This document shows positions 1 to 7,149 of a stretch of 64,000 nucleotides of DNA, one piece after another. Source of the DNA: Streptomyces nodosus. Lineage in GTDB: Bacteria; Actinomycetota; Actinomycetes; Streptomycetales; Streptomycetaceae. The number at the start of each line of letters is the position of its first letter. The stretch's first letter is position 1. The stretch covers positions 4,743,501-4,807,500 of the forward strand of contig NZ_CP023747.1 of the NCBI RefSeq assembly GCF_008704995.1, in the 5' to 3' direction. The position numbers and the translations under genes are program-made. The notes beneath the pieces were generated by a model. It made no database searches. It saw only the letters and a program-made list of their open reading frames with translations, and was not told where the DNA came from.

Positions 1-344
1 AGCGCCCGGTCGTCGACCGGGGCGTAGGAGAGCCCGTCCTGCCCGACCACTTCGAGGGTGACGCCCTGTGCGGCCTTGGCGCTGTGGTCCGGGTCGCGCA
101 CCAGGGCGAGATCGCTGTGGGCGTGCATATCGATGAAACCGGGGCACAGGACCAGCCCCTCGGCGTCCAGCTCCCGTACGCCACGGGGCCGGGCGCAGCC
201 CGCCGCGGCGGCCTCCTGGACGATCGAGACGATCCGGCCGTCCTTGACCGCCACATCGGCGCGACAGGAGGGGCCGCCGCTGCCGTCGACCACCTCCGCG
301 TCCCGGACGACGAGATCCGCGAGGTCGAGAGGATCGAGATCCAT
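1..344 (-). CDS. N-acyl-D-amino-acid deacylase (D-aminoacylase), N-terminal part
   Basis: The first ~114 residues of an amidohydrolase-superfamily D-aminoacylase; the rest lies outside the window. Such enzymes hydrolyse N-acyl-D-amino acids (and some related D-amides) to free D-amino acids in the cytoplasm. The small N-terminal beta domain is followed by GFIDMHAHSD at residues ~69-78, whose HxH pair is the amidohydrolase metal-binding signature. The ATG at 344 is preceded by a strong AGGAGGAG about 3-5 nt away. It lies downstream of, and in the same direction as, the PLP enzyme at 494-1786 and is probably co-transcribed, so together they would deacylate then deaminate D-amino acids. The family is clear, the exact substrate is not. 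Confidence 0.85.
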   Translation of the reverse strand, partial: MDLDPLDLADLVVRDAEVVDGSGGPSCRADVAVKDGRIVSIVQEAAAAGCARPRGVRELDAEGLVLCPGFIDMHAHSDLALVRDPDHSAKAAQGVTLEVVGQDGLSYAPVDDRA

Positions 345-493
345 GGAACTCCTCCTGTTCCCGGGCGTGTTCCCGGAGGGAAGGACGGGCCGTGCGGTGG
401 ATGGAGGCCGCGGGCGGACCGCGTTCCGGATGAACGAGGGGCCGTGATCCAGCAGGACGAGGACCCGGGTCCGGGAAGAACGCGGACCGTCTG

Positions 494-1786
494 TCAGAAG
501 AACGTGCGGACGCAGTCCACGACCGTGCCGTCGGCCTCGACCACCGGGATCAGCTGCCATTTGTCGAAGACCGTGCACGGATGGGACAGGCCCATCCCGA
601 GCCAGTCGCCGACCTCGACATCGGCCTCCGGGGTGGTCCGCAGCCAGGCGTGCTGGTCGGAGAGCTTGGTCACCGAGACGCCCGTGGCCGGCCGCTCCAC
701 GCCGTCCCGGCGCACCACCTGGGCGAAGGGCAGATCCAGGTCGTAGGCCGCGTCCCGTTTGCCCGCGTTGACGAAGGCCTGCTCGGCGGAGGGCCGGGAC
801 ACCACCTGGGTCCACAGCCGGAACGCCGGCTCCAGGGCGCCCTCCTCCGGGACGCGGGTGAACGGGGTCCGGGAGTGGTAGTGGCCGTCGTCGTGCGAGA
901 CATAGGCGCCCGAGCGCAGCAGCTTCAGGACGGGGGCGGAGAATGTGGGGAGCTCCGCGAAGACCTCCGCCACCGCGTCGAACCAGGCGCTGCCGCCCGC
1001 GCTCACCACGATCTCGTCCAGACCGTCGAAGCGGCCCGCCTTGTCGAACTCCGCCGCGAGGCCGGTGAGCCGGCGCAGCCAGGCGCGCACCCGGTCCTGG
1101 TCCGCCTGCGGGACCTCGCCCTCGTAACCGGCCACGCCCACCAGCCGCAGGGTCCGGGTGGCCGCCACCGCGTCCGCGACCGCCGCGCACTCCTGCTCCG
1201 TACGCGCCCCGGTGCGCGCTCCCTCGCCCGCCGCCAGCTCGACGACCACGTCCAGCGGGCGTCCGCCGTCCCTCGGGGCCGCCTCCGTCAGGGCCGCGTC
1301 CATCAGCTCGACGCCGCGCACCGAGTCGACGTAGCAGACGAAGCGGAACTCCGGGTCCGCGGCCAGGTCGGCGGCGATCCGGCGCAGGGACGCGGGGTCG
1401 ACCAGCTCGTTCGCCAGAAACACCCGCTGGATGCCGAAGTGCCGTGCCACCCACACCTGATGGGGGACCGCGAGGGTGATGCCCCAGGCCCCGTGGTCGA
1501 TCTGCCGCCGGAAGAGCTGGGGCGCCATCGAGGTCTTGCCGTGCGGGGCGAAGGCCAGGCCGTGGCGGCCCGTATAGGTCTCCATCAGATCGAGGTTGTG
1601 CTGGAGGCGCTCTGCCGACAGCACGAGAACCGGGGTGGTGAAGCCCCCGGTGAAGAGGTTGCGGCGCTCGGCCGCCAGTTCGGCGAGCGTCAGGTCCCCG
1701 GCGTCCGGGGGAAGGCCCTTGAAGCGGTGGCCGACGCGCTCCGTCCCGAGGGCGGCGAGGCGTTCTGCGGCGGTGGCGGCGTCCAT
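494..1786 (-). CDS. D-threonine aldolase / D-serine dehydratase-family PLP enzyme (amino acid deaminase)
   Basis: A fold-type III (alanine-racemase-like barrel) PLP enzyme of 430 residues. The Schiff-base lysine is probably in FAPHGKTSMAPQ near residue 70. The C-terminal HYHSR and LSHPCTVFDKW segments supply the His/Cys metal ligands typical of eukaryotic-type D-serine dehydratase and D-threonine aldolase. I chose the ATG at 1786 because GGGAGG lies 5 nt upstream; an in-frame ATG at 1807 has no ribosome site. Members deaminate or cleave beta-hydroxy D-amino acids and release reactive enamine/imine intermediates. This fits the divergent RidA at 3865. It precedes the D-aminoacylase and is divergent from the kinase-IclR-RidA operon. 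Confidence 0.85.
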   Translation of the reverse strand: MDAATAAERLAALGTERVGHRFKGLPPDAGDLTLAELAAERRNLFTGGFTTPVLVLSAERLQHNLDLMETYTGRHGLAFAPHGKTSMAPQLFRRQIDHGAWGITLAVPHQVWVARHFGIQRVFLANELVDPASLRRIAADLAADPEFRFVCYVDSVRGVELMDAALTEAAPRDGGRPLDVVVELAAGEGARTGARTEQECAAVADAVAATRTLRLVGVAGYEGEVPQADQDRVRAWLRRLTGLAAEFDKAGRFDGLDEIVVSAGGSAWFDAVAEVFAELPTFSAPVLKLLRSGAYVSHDDGHYHSRTPFTRVPEEGALEPAFRLWTQVVSRPSAEQAFVNAGKRDAAYDLDLPFAQVVRRDGVERPATGVSVTKLSDQHAWLRTTPEADVEVGDWLGMGLSHPCTVFDKWQLIPVVEADGTVVDCVRTFF

Positions 1787-1818
1787 CGGGCCTCCCGGGT
1801 GAGCCATTGCGGTATGCG

Positions 1819-1857
1819 CAACGGGCGTTGTATATATCGCTTGTTGCTGTCTAACAT
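1819..1857. promoter_or_regulatory. Divergent promoter/operator region, probable IclR target
   Basis: The space between the deaminase and kinase genes holds an AT-rich patch unusual for this genome. CAACG-GG-CGTTG (1819-1830) is a perfect inverted repeat. It overlaps TTGTAT (1828-1833), which with TAACAT (1852-1857) at 18-nt spacing makes a plausible + strand promoter. IclR proteins bind short palindromes overlapping divergent promoters, and an iclR gene sits in the + operon, so autoregulation plus control of the D-amino-acid genes is the natural inference. Confidence 0.45.
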
Positions 1858-1955
1858 CCCGTCCGACGCGGGGTCAACGGAGCCGCCGTGGCCCTTCCCC
1901 GGACTCTCCGATCCATGTGAGCGGGGGACCCCCTCGACGAGGAGGCCTCACCAGC

Positions 1956-3110
1956 GTGACCGCCGACGGCCCGCCCAGCACCCCGGACTCCGCCGCCACC
2001 GCCCATGCGGTGGATGCCGTCGGCTCCGTGGACCCCGTCGATGTCGTCGCGCTGGGCGAGTCCATGGTCACCTTTCTGCCGTCCCGGCCCGGGCGGCTGG
2101 CCGATGTGCCGTCCTTCGAGCGAGGGATCGGCGGCGCCGAGTCCAATGTGGTGTGCGCGCTCGCCGCCGCCGGGCACTCCACCCGCTGGGTCGGCCGGGT
2201 CGGGGCGGACGGCTTCGGCGACCACCTGGTCGAGGCGATCGGGGCGTACGGCGTCGACGTCGGACGGGTACGGCGGGATCCGGAGCGCCCGACCGGGATC
2301 TACTTCCGCACGGCGGGCGACCGCGCGGGCGACGCCCATGAGGTGGCGTACTACCGGGCGGGATCGGCGGCCTCGGCGATGGCCGTGGGGAACATGGACC
2401 TGGACGCGATACGCGCCGGCCGGATCCTGCATCTGTCCGGGATCACGGCCGCGCTGTCGGACGACTGCCTCGGCCTCCTCAGGGAACTCACCGCGCCCCG
2501 GGCCGGACGTCCCCTGATCTCCTTCGACGTCAACCACCGCCCCGGGCTGTGGCGCGACCCCGGCGGGCCCCGGGTGCTGCTGGAGTTGGCGCGGGCGGCC
2601 GATCTGGTCTTCGTGGGGGACGACGAGGCCCGTCAGGCCTGGGGACTGCGGGGCGCCCGCGCCATCCGGGAGGCGCTGCCCGAACCGGAGACCGTGGTGG
2701 TCAAGCAGGGCGAGGGCGGGGCGACCGTGTTCGACAGAGGCGCGGAGGACTGCGAGGACGCCTCGGGCACCGCCACCTTCGTCCGCGCCCCGAAGGTCGA
2801 GGTGGTGGCCGCCGTAGGGGCCGGGGACGCCTTCGCCGCCGGTTTCCTCTCCGCCACCCTGCGCGGGCTGCCCGTCCGCGACCGGCTCCGCCACGGGCAC
2901 CTCATGGCCGCCGCCGTGCTCACCGCCCCCGGCGACCACCTCCCCCTTCCCGCCCGCCGCCCGGACGCCGCCCCGGCGCGGCGCCCCTCCTGGCGGGACC
3001 GGGCCGACCGGCTGGCGGCACTCGACGACGCCGGATGGGGGACACTGCGGCTCGGCCCCGGCTGGACCGAGGCCGCCGCACCGGACGAGGAGGGGGCGCG
3101 CGGACGATGA
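1956..3110 (+). CDS. PfkB-family carbohydrate kinase (2-keto-3-deoxygluconate kinase-like)
   Basis: A 384-residue ribokinase/PfkB-family sugar kinase. ALGESMVTF near the N-terminus and the GIGGAESNV substrate-binding motif are typical of the family, and AAVGAGDAFAAGF near residue 300 carries the catalytic Asp and anion hole. The GTG at 1956 is preferred because GAGGAGG lies 10 nt upstream; an ATG at 1917 is poorly placed. It resembles KDG kinases, but the substrate cannot be fixed by reading. The stop overlaps the iclR ATG (ATGA), so the two are translationally coupled. Its place in a D-amino-acid locus is unexplained; it may phosphorylate the keto product of the deaminase. Confidence 0.85.
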   Translation: MTADGPPSTPDSAATAHAVDAVGSVDPVDVVALGESMVTFLPSRPGRLADVPSFERGIGGAESNVVCALAAAGHSTRWVGRVGADGFGDHLVEAIGAYGVDVGRVRRDPERPTGIYFRTAGDRAGDAHEVAYYRAGSAASAMAVGNMDLDAIRAGRILHLSGITAALSDDCLGLLRELTAPRAGRPLISFDVNHRPGLWRDPGGPRVLLELARAADLVFVGDDEARQAWGLRGARAIREALPEPETVVVKQGEGGATVFDRGAEDCEDASGTATFVRAPKVEVVAAVGAGDAFAAGFLSATLRGLPVRDRLRHGHLMAAAVLTAPGDHLPLPARRPDAAPARRPSWRDRADRLAALDDAGWGTLRLGPGWTEAAAPDEEGARGR

Positions 3111-3868
3111 GCCAGACCGTCGACCGGGCACTGAGCATCCTGCCGCTGCTCGCCGAGGGGCCCGCCGACCTCGGACGGGTCGCCGGCCGGCTCGGGGTGC
3201 ACAAGTCCACCGCGCTCCGTCTGCTGCGCACCCTGCACGAACACGGACTGGTCTACCGCCAGTCCGACCAGCGCTACCGCCTCGGCGCCCGCCTCTTCGC
3301 CCTCGCCCAGCAGGCCGTGGAGAACCTGGACGTCCGGGAGATCGCCCACCCCCATCTGGTCCGTCTCAACGAGGAGTGCGGGCACACCGTCCACCTCGCG
3401 GTGCACGAGCAGAACGAGGTCGTCTACATCGACAAGGTGGAGAGCCGCTATCCGGTGCGGATGTACTCACGGATAGGGAAGCCGGTGGCCATCACCGTCG
3501 CCGCCGTCGCCAAGCTCCTCCTCGCCGATCTGCCCGAGCCCGAGCGCCGCGCCGTCGCGGAGAGGCTCGACTACCGTCCGTACACGGCCCGTTCGACGCC
3601 CGACGCGGTCACCTATCTGAAGGAACTGGCGCGGGTGCGCGACCAGGGCTGGGCCACCGACCTCGGCGGCCACGAGGAGTCCGTCAACTGCGTCGCCGCC
3701 CCCGTCCGCGGGATCGACGGACGGGTCGTCGCGGCCCTGTCGGTCTCCGCGCCCAATGTCGTCGTCACCGCCGACGAGCTCCTCGCCCTGCTCCCGCTGG
3801 TGCGCCGTACCGCGGACGCCGTCAGCCGGGAGTACTCCGGCACCACCCCAGCAAAGGAACCCGTATGA
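3107..3868 (+). CDS. IclR-family transcriptional regulator
   Basis: 253 residues. The N-terminal winged helix-turn-helix includes LGRVAGRLGVHKSTALRLLR, and is followed by the GAF-like IclR effector domain (YIDKVES, SRIGKPV, and the conserved C-terminal SVNCVAAPVRG). Coupled by ATGA overlaps to the kinase upstream and ridA downstream, so the three are stoichiometrically linked. It probably senses a product of D-amino-acid breakdown and controls both divergent units through the palindrome at 1819-1830. Confidence 0.9.
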   Translation: MSQTVDRALSILPLLAEGPADLGRVAGRLGVHKSTALRLLRTLHEHGLVYRQSDQRYRLGARLFALAQQAVENLDVREIAHPHLVRLNEECGHTVHLAVHEQNEVVYIDKVESRYPVRMYSRIGKPVAITVAAVAKLLLADLPEPERRAVAERLDYRPYTARSTPDAVTYLKELARVRDQGWATDLGGHEESVNCVAAPVRGIDGRVVAALSVSAPNVVVTADELLALLPLVRRTADAVSREYSGTTPAKEPV

Positions 3869-4275
3869 CGGACAAGATCGCCCTGACCCCGAAGACCCAC
3901 ACCACGCCCCCCGCCCGGTTCTCGCACGGGGTGAAGAAGGGGAACATCCTCCAGGTCGCCGGCCAGGTCGGCTTTCTGCCCGCCGAGGAGGGCAGGCCCC
4001 CGGCCCCCGCGGGCCCCGGCCTGCGCGAGCAGATGCTCCAGACCCTCGCCAATGTCCAGGCGATCCTGGAGGAGGGCGGCGCCGGCTGGGACGATGTGAT
4101 GATGATCCGCGTCTATCTGACCGAGGTGGACCACTTCGCCGAGATGAACGAGATCTACGACGCCTACTTCGGGGAACAGGGCCTGACCGGGCCGCCCGCT
4201 GCCCGGACCACCGTCTATGTCGGTCTCCCGGCCGGGCTGCTGATCGAGATCGACGCGCTGGCCGTTCTCGGCTGA
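3865..4275 (+). CDS. ridA: RidA-family enamine/imine deaminase
   Basis: 136 residues, normal RidA (YjgF/YER057c/UK114) length. The catalytic arginine is in PAARTTVYVGLP and the trimer-core IEIDALAVL is at the C-terminus. RidA hydrolyses the toxic 2-aminoacrylate and other enamines/imines released by PLP-dependent dehydratases to 2-keto acids and ammonia. Pairing with a D-serine/D-threonine-type deaminase is biochemically coherent. The ATG overlaps the iclR stop (ATGA). Last gene of the kinase-iclR-ridA operon. Confidence 0.9.
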   Translation: MTDKIALTPKTHTTPPARFSHGVKKGNILQVAGQVGFLPAEEGRPPAPAGPGLREQMLQTLANVQAILEEGGAGWDDVMMIRVYLTEVDHFAEMNEIYDAYFGEQGLTGPPAARTTVYVGLPAGLLIEIDALAVLG

Positions 4276-4338
4276 CCCGGCGTCAACCTGTCGGCTCCCG
4301 CGTTCCGGCGACGATTCGTATAACGATGCAGGGGCCGA

Positions 4339-4376
4339 TTGTCTCGCGCACAGGATCGTCGACCATACTTCCCGCT
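4339..4376 (+). promoter_or_regulatory. Leaderless promoter of the 4377 gene
   Basis: TTGTCT at 4339-4344 and CATACT at 4364-4369 form a SigA/HrdB-like -35/-10 pair (19-nt spacer). The -10 box ends 7 nt before the GTG at 4377, so the transcript should begin at or next to the start codon. Confidence 0.55.
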
Positions 4377-5099
4377 GTGGAGCAGCGTATTGGTTCGAGC
4401 AGCCAGCCCCTGGACGGCGTCGGGGTCGACCCGGCCTTCATCCCCGGTCTCACCTCGCCCCTGTCCACCCGGCAGGGGACCGTCGAGGACGAGCGGAAGG
4501 ACTCTGCCGAGGCCGAGCAGGAGGACTCCGCCGAAGTCGAGCGGAAGGACCCCGCCGACGCCCTGCGGAAGGACTCCGCCGAAGACGGGAAGGACCCCAT
4601 AGAGCCCGAGGAATCCGCCGAGGAGGGGCGCCGGAGCCCCGCCGGGCCAAAGGACACAGATCCCGAGGAGGAGAAGCCGGCCGACGACGCGCCCGACGCA
4701 CCCGAAGGCTCCGAGGAGCCCGAAGGCTCTGAGGAGCCCGAGAGGTCTGAGGAGCCCGAGGAGCAGGCATCCGAGGGCCCCGCCTTCGAGGCCGCCGACC
4801 GCCGCGCGCGGATCGTCGCGGACCACAGCGGTGTCCGGCTGTGCCTGGACGACCAGGACTGCGAGTTCCGCTGGGACGAGATCGGCGCCGTCGAGACCGA
4901 GACCTCCCGGTTCGGCAAGCGGTTCACCGTGACCGTGCACACCACCGACCGCCGCTGGTACCCGATCGAGGTCGAGGCCCCGGCCCGGAGCCGCTTCAAG
5001 GAGTGGGAGGCCGCCCTGGACGAGGTCCTGGACGCCTACTTCGAGGACGGCACGGAGACCGAGCCCGCCACCCCGGAGAAGGACGACACCGACGACTGA
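4377..5099 (+). CDS. Acidic repeat-rich protein with C-terminal conserved domain, unknown function
   Basis: 240 residues. Residues ~35-140 are a low-complexity acidic linker built from reiterated (E)RKDSAE/DPA and later EGSEEPE units. The C-terminal ~90 residues form a compact beta-rich domain (RIVADHSGVRLC, EFRWDEIGAVE, RRWYPIEVEA, then a helix FKEWEAALDEVLDAYF) that resembles a PH-like fold. The GTG at 4377 is chosen because a -10 box lies 7 nt upstream and no ribosome site precedes the in-frame ATG at 4326. No signal peptide or membrane segment. I do not recognise a named function. Confidence 0.75.
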   Translation: MEQRIGSSSQPLDGVGVDPAFIPGLTSPLSTRQGTVEDERKDSAEAEQEDSAEVERKDPADALRKDSAEDGKDPIEPEESAEEGRRSPAGPKDTDPEEEKPADDAPDAPEGSEEPEGSEEPERSEEPEEQASEGPAFEAADRRARIVADHSGVRLCLDDQDCEFRWDEIGAVETETSRFGKRFTVTVHTTDRRWYPIEVEAPARSRFKEWEAALDEVLDAYFEDGTETEPATPEKDDTDD

Positions 5100-5106
5100 C
5101 GGACAC

Positions 5107-5137
5107 CGTCGGCCGGGCCCGTGCGGCCCGGCCGACG
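5107..5137. terminator. Convergent hairpin terminator
   Basis: A perfect 13-bp GC stem (CGTCGGCCGGGCC pairing with its complement ending at 5137) sits between the + gene ending at 5099 and the - gene ending at 5163. There is no T-tract, as is common in Streptomyces. Confidence 0.7.
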
Positions 5138-5162
5138 AACCGTGCGGCGTGCGGCCCGGTTG

Positions 5163-6401
5163 TCAGCCGCGTGCGCGCCACTTCTCGCTCGTGGCGACGG
5201 CCTCCATCTGCTCCATGGTGAGTGCGGGGGCCGTCCGGGTCGCCGGGGTGTTCTGGGCACCCGAGTTGAAGGCGCTGATCACCACCCGGAAGCCGTCGGT
5301 GCGGATGGTGTCGACGGTCCACATGACGACCCCCGCGCCGCCCTTCTCACCGGGCCCCTGGTGCCAGGCCACCTTGGTGCCGTCCGGCAGGGTCCTGGCA
5401 TCCGCTCCGAAGAGCTGGTCCTCGACGCTCCGCATGTCGTCCTGGACGTTGACCTGGACGTAGCTCGCGCCCTTGCCGTCGTCGAGGACGACATACCCGA
5501 ACGTGGGGTCGCCACCGCTCTTCGAGACGACCTGGACACCCTCGGGCAGCAGTGAGCCGAGCGTCGAGGAGACCGGATGGTCGGATCCGCGGTGCTCCGG
5601 CTCGGTCGTCGGCCTCCGGGCGTCCGGAGGCATGGCGTCGACGACGGTGCGCCATTCCCCCGCGGTGATCAGTGTCTTCAACTGCGCGGGGGAGAGAGGC
5701 GGTAGATCCCGGCTGGCGGGCCCGCTTGCCTCGGTGGCGGAGTTCCGCTCGGCCACGGTGATGTGCTGCCCCGTCGGCGTGACGAGGGTCGCGGTCCACG
5801 CCTTCACGGCGGAGCGCCGGTTCGGGTACCCGTACCCCTTCACCACCGTCAGCGCGGAGCCGTCGGCCAGTGTGTCGCCGGTGCAGGTGTCGTAAGTGAA
5901 GAACGTCCTGTCGGGGCACTCGGTGGCACCGGCGGCCGTCCGGCCGCCGGGCGGAAGGCGGTCGAGGGTGACGGTGACGGCCGCCTCGCCCTTGCCGTCG
6001 TCGTACACGACACGGGCGTAGGGCGGGCGGTCCTCGCCCGTACCGCGAGCCTCCTCCTGGCTGAACTGCCCCTCGGGCAGCAGCTTTTTGAGGGTGCTCA
6101 GCAGCTCGTCGCGGGTCACGGGGGTCTGGGCGGTGGACGAGGCCGCCGGGAAGGACGCGCCGGTGGTCACGGCCCGCTGCCGTCCACCGTCGTCGCCGCC
6201 GAGGGGAAGGACCAGCGTCCCGGCGAGCGCCACCGCGCTCACACCTCCGACGGCGGTGGCCCTGCGCCGCGAGGCGGACCGCCGGCCCTGTGCCTCGCCG
6301 CGGGCAGCCAGATCCAGGCCGCCGGTCTCGAACGCGTGGCCCGCGTGACGCAGGGCGTCCGCGAACCGGTCCTCGAAGGGGTCGTGCTCTTCAACGGGCA
6401 T
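5163..6401 (-). CDS. Single-pass membrane protein paired with an ECF sigma factor (putative anti-sigma factor)
   Basis: 412 residues. Residues 1-~48 are cytoplasmic and charged (DPFEDRFADALRHAGHAFE, the start typical of proteins encoded after SigE-like ECF factors). A transmembrane segment (AVGGVSAVALAGTLVLPL) lies at ~48-65, and the ~345-residue extracytoplasmic part contains duplicated segments (DGKGEAAVTVTLDRL and DGKGASYVQVNVQD), suggesting a tandem domain. Starts 53 nt downstream of the sigma gene in the same direction, as ECF/anti-sigma pairs do. No zinc-binding HxxxCxxC is evident, so it would not be a ZAS-type anti-sigma factor. Role inferred from context. Confidence 0.7.
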   Translation of the reverse strand: MPVEEHDPFEDRFADALRHAGHAFETGGLDLAARGEAQGRRSASRRRATAVGGVSAVALAGTLVLPLGGDDGGRQRAVTTGASFPAASSTAQTPVTRDELLSTLKKLLPEGQFSQEEARGTGEDRPPYARVVYDDGKGEAAVTVTLDRLPPGGRTAAGATECPDRTFFTYDTCTGDTLADGSALTVVKGYGYPNRRSAVKAWTATLVTPTGQHITVAERNSATEASGPASRDLPPLSPAQLKTLITAGEWRTVVDAMPPDARRPTTEPEHRGSDHPVSSTLGSLLPEGVQVVSKSGGDPTFGYVVLDDGKGASYVQVNVQDDMRSVEDQLFGADARTLPDGTKVAWHQGPGEKGGAGVVMWTVDTIRTDGFRVVISAFNSGAQNTPATRTAPALTMEQMEAVATSEKWRARG

Positions 6402-6454
6402 GGCGAACCGCCGTTTCTGCGGGAAGACGAGCTGGTGGACTGAGGGGGGTACGG

Positions 6455-6970
6455 TCAGGAGCCTGTGTACTCGACGAGGGCGTCGCCGAGCAGGACGCGC
6501 AGCCGGGCGAGGGCGCGGACGCAGCGGGTACGTACCGCGGCCGAGCTGGTGTCCATCGCGGCGGCGGTCTCCTCGACGCTGCGGTCCTCCCAGTACCGCA
6601 GCACGACGACGGCCCGGTCCTTGGCGGACAGCTGTCCGAGTGCCTGGACGAGGGTGAGCCGCAGCGGGGCGTCGGCGGACGCGTCCTGCCCGGCCCGCTC
6701 GGGGAGTACATCGGTGGCGTGCTCCTTGTGAGTGCTGTGCCGCCGACGATGGGCGAGGAAGGTACGGGTGAGTACGGTGTGGGCGTACCCGGCGGGGTTG
6801 TCGGCACGGGAGACGCGGTTCCAGCGGACATAGACGCGGCCGAGGGTCTCCTGGACGAGGTCCTCGGCGAGATGGGTGTCGCCGCCGGTGAGCAGGCAGG
6901 CGGACCGGTACAGGTGCCCGGCGCGTGCCGCGGCGAACTCCGGGTAGCCCTCGCTGCGGCCCAGTCTCAT
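6455..6970 (-). CDS. ECF RNA polymerase sigma factor, SigE family
   Basis: 171 residues with region 2 (YRSACLLTGGDTHLAEDLVQETLGRVY) and region 4 (LSAKDRAVVVLRYWEDRSVEETAAAM) of the Streptomyces SigE-like ECF family. The ATG at 6970 follows a GGGGGGA ribosome site; an in-frame start at 7075 would add residues unlike the family. It precedes the membrane protein at 5163-6401, which probably restrains it. No promoter recognised by eye. Confidence 0.9.
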   Translation of the reverse strand: MRLGRSEGYPEFAAARAGHLYRSACLLTGGDTHLAEDLVQETLGRVYVRWNRVSRADNPAGYAHTVLTRTFLAHRRRHSTHKEHATDVLPERAGQDASADAPLRLTLVQALGQLSAKDRAVVVLRYWEDRSVEETAAAMDTSSAAVRTRCVRALARLRVLLGDALVEYTGS

Positions 6971-7089
6971 CTGTGTCCCCCCGGTGTTCCGTGCCGTTCC
7001 GTCGTGCCCGGCCGCTCCTACCTCATTGATGCGATGGGGTCCCGGAAATGTTTCAACGGGGCCGGAGGAGACCACGGGCCGGACGACGA

Positions 7090-7130
7090 AAGGTGCGGGG
7101 GCGGCTCGTGGTGAGCCGCCCCCGCACCTT
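7090..7130 (-). terminator. Terminator of the chitinase gene
   Basis: A perfect 18-bp stem (7090-7107 with 7113-7130) and a 5-nt loop, 20 nt past the chitinase stop. The stem starts in AAGG on one side and ends in CCTT on the other. Confidence 0.75.
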
Positions 7131-7149
7131 GTGTTGGTTCAGTGCACCG

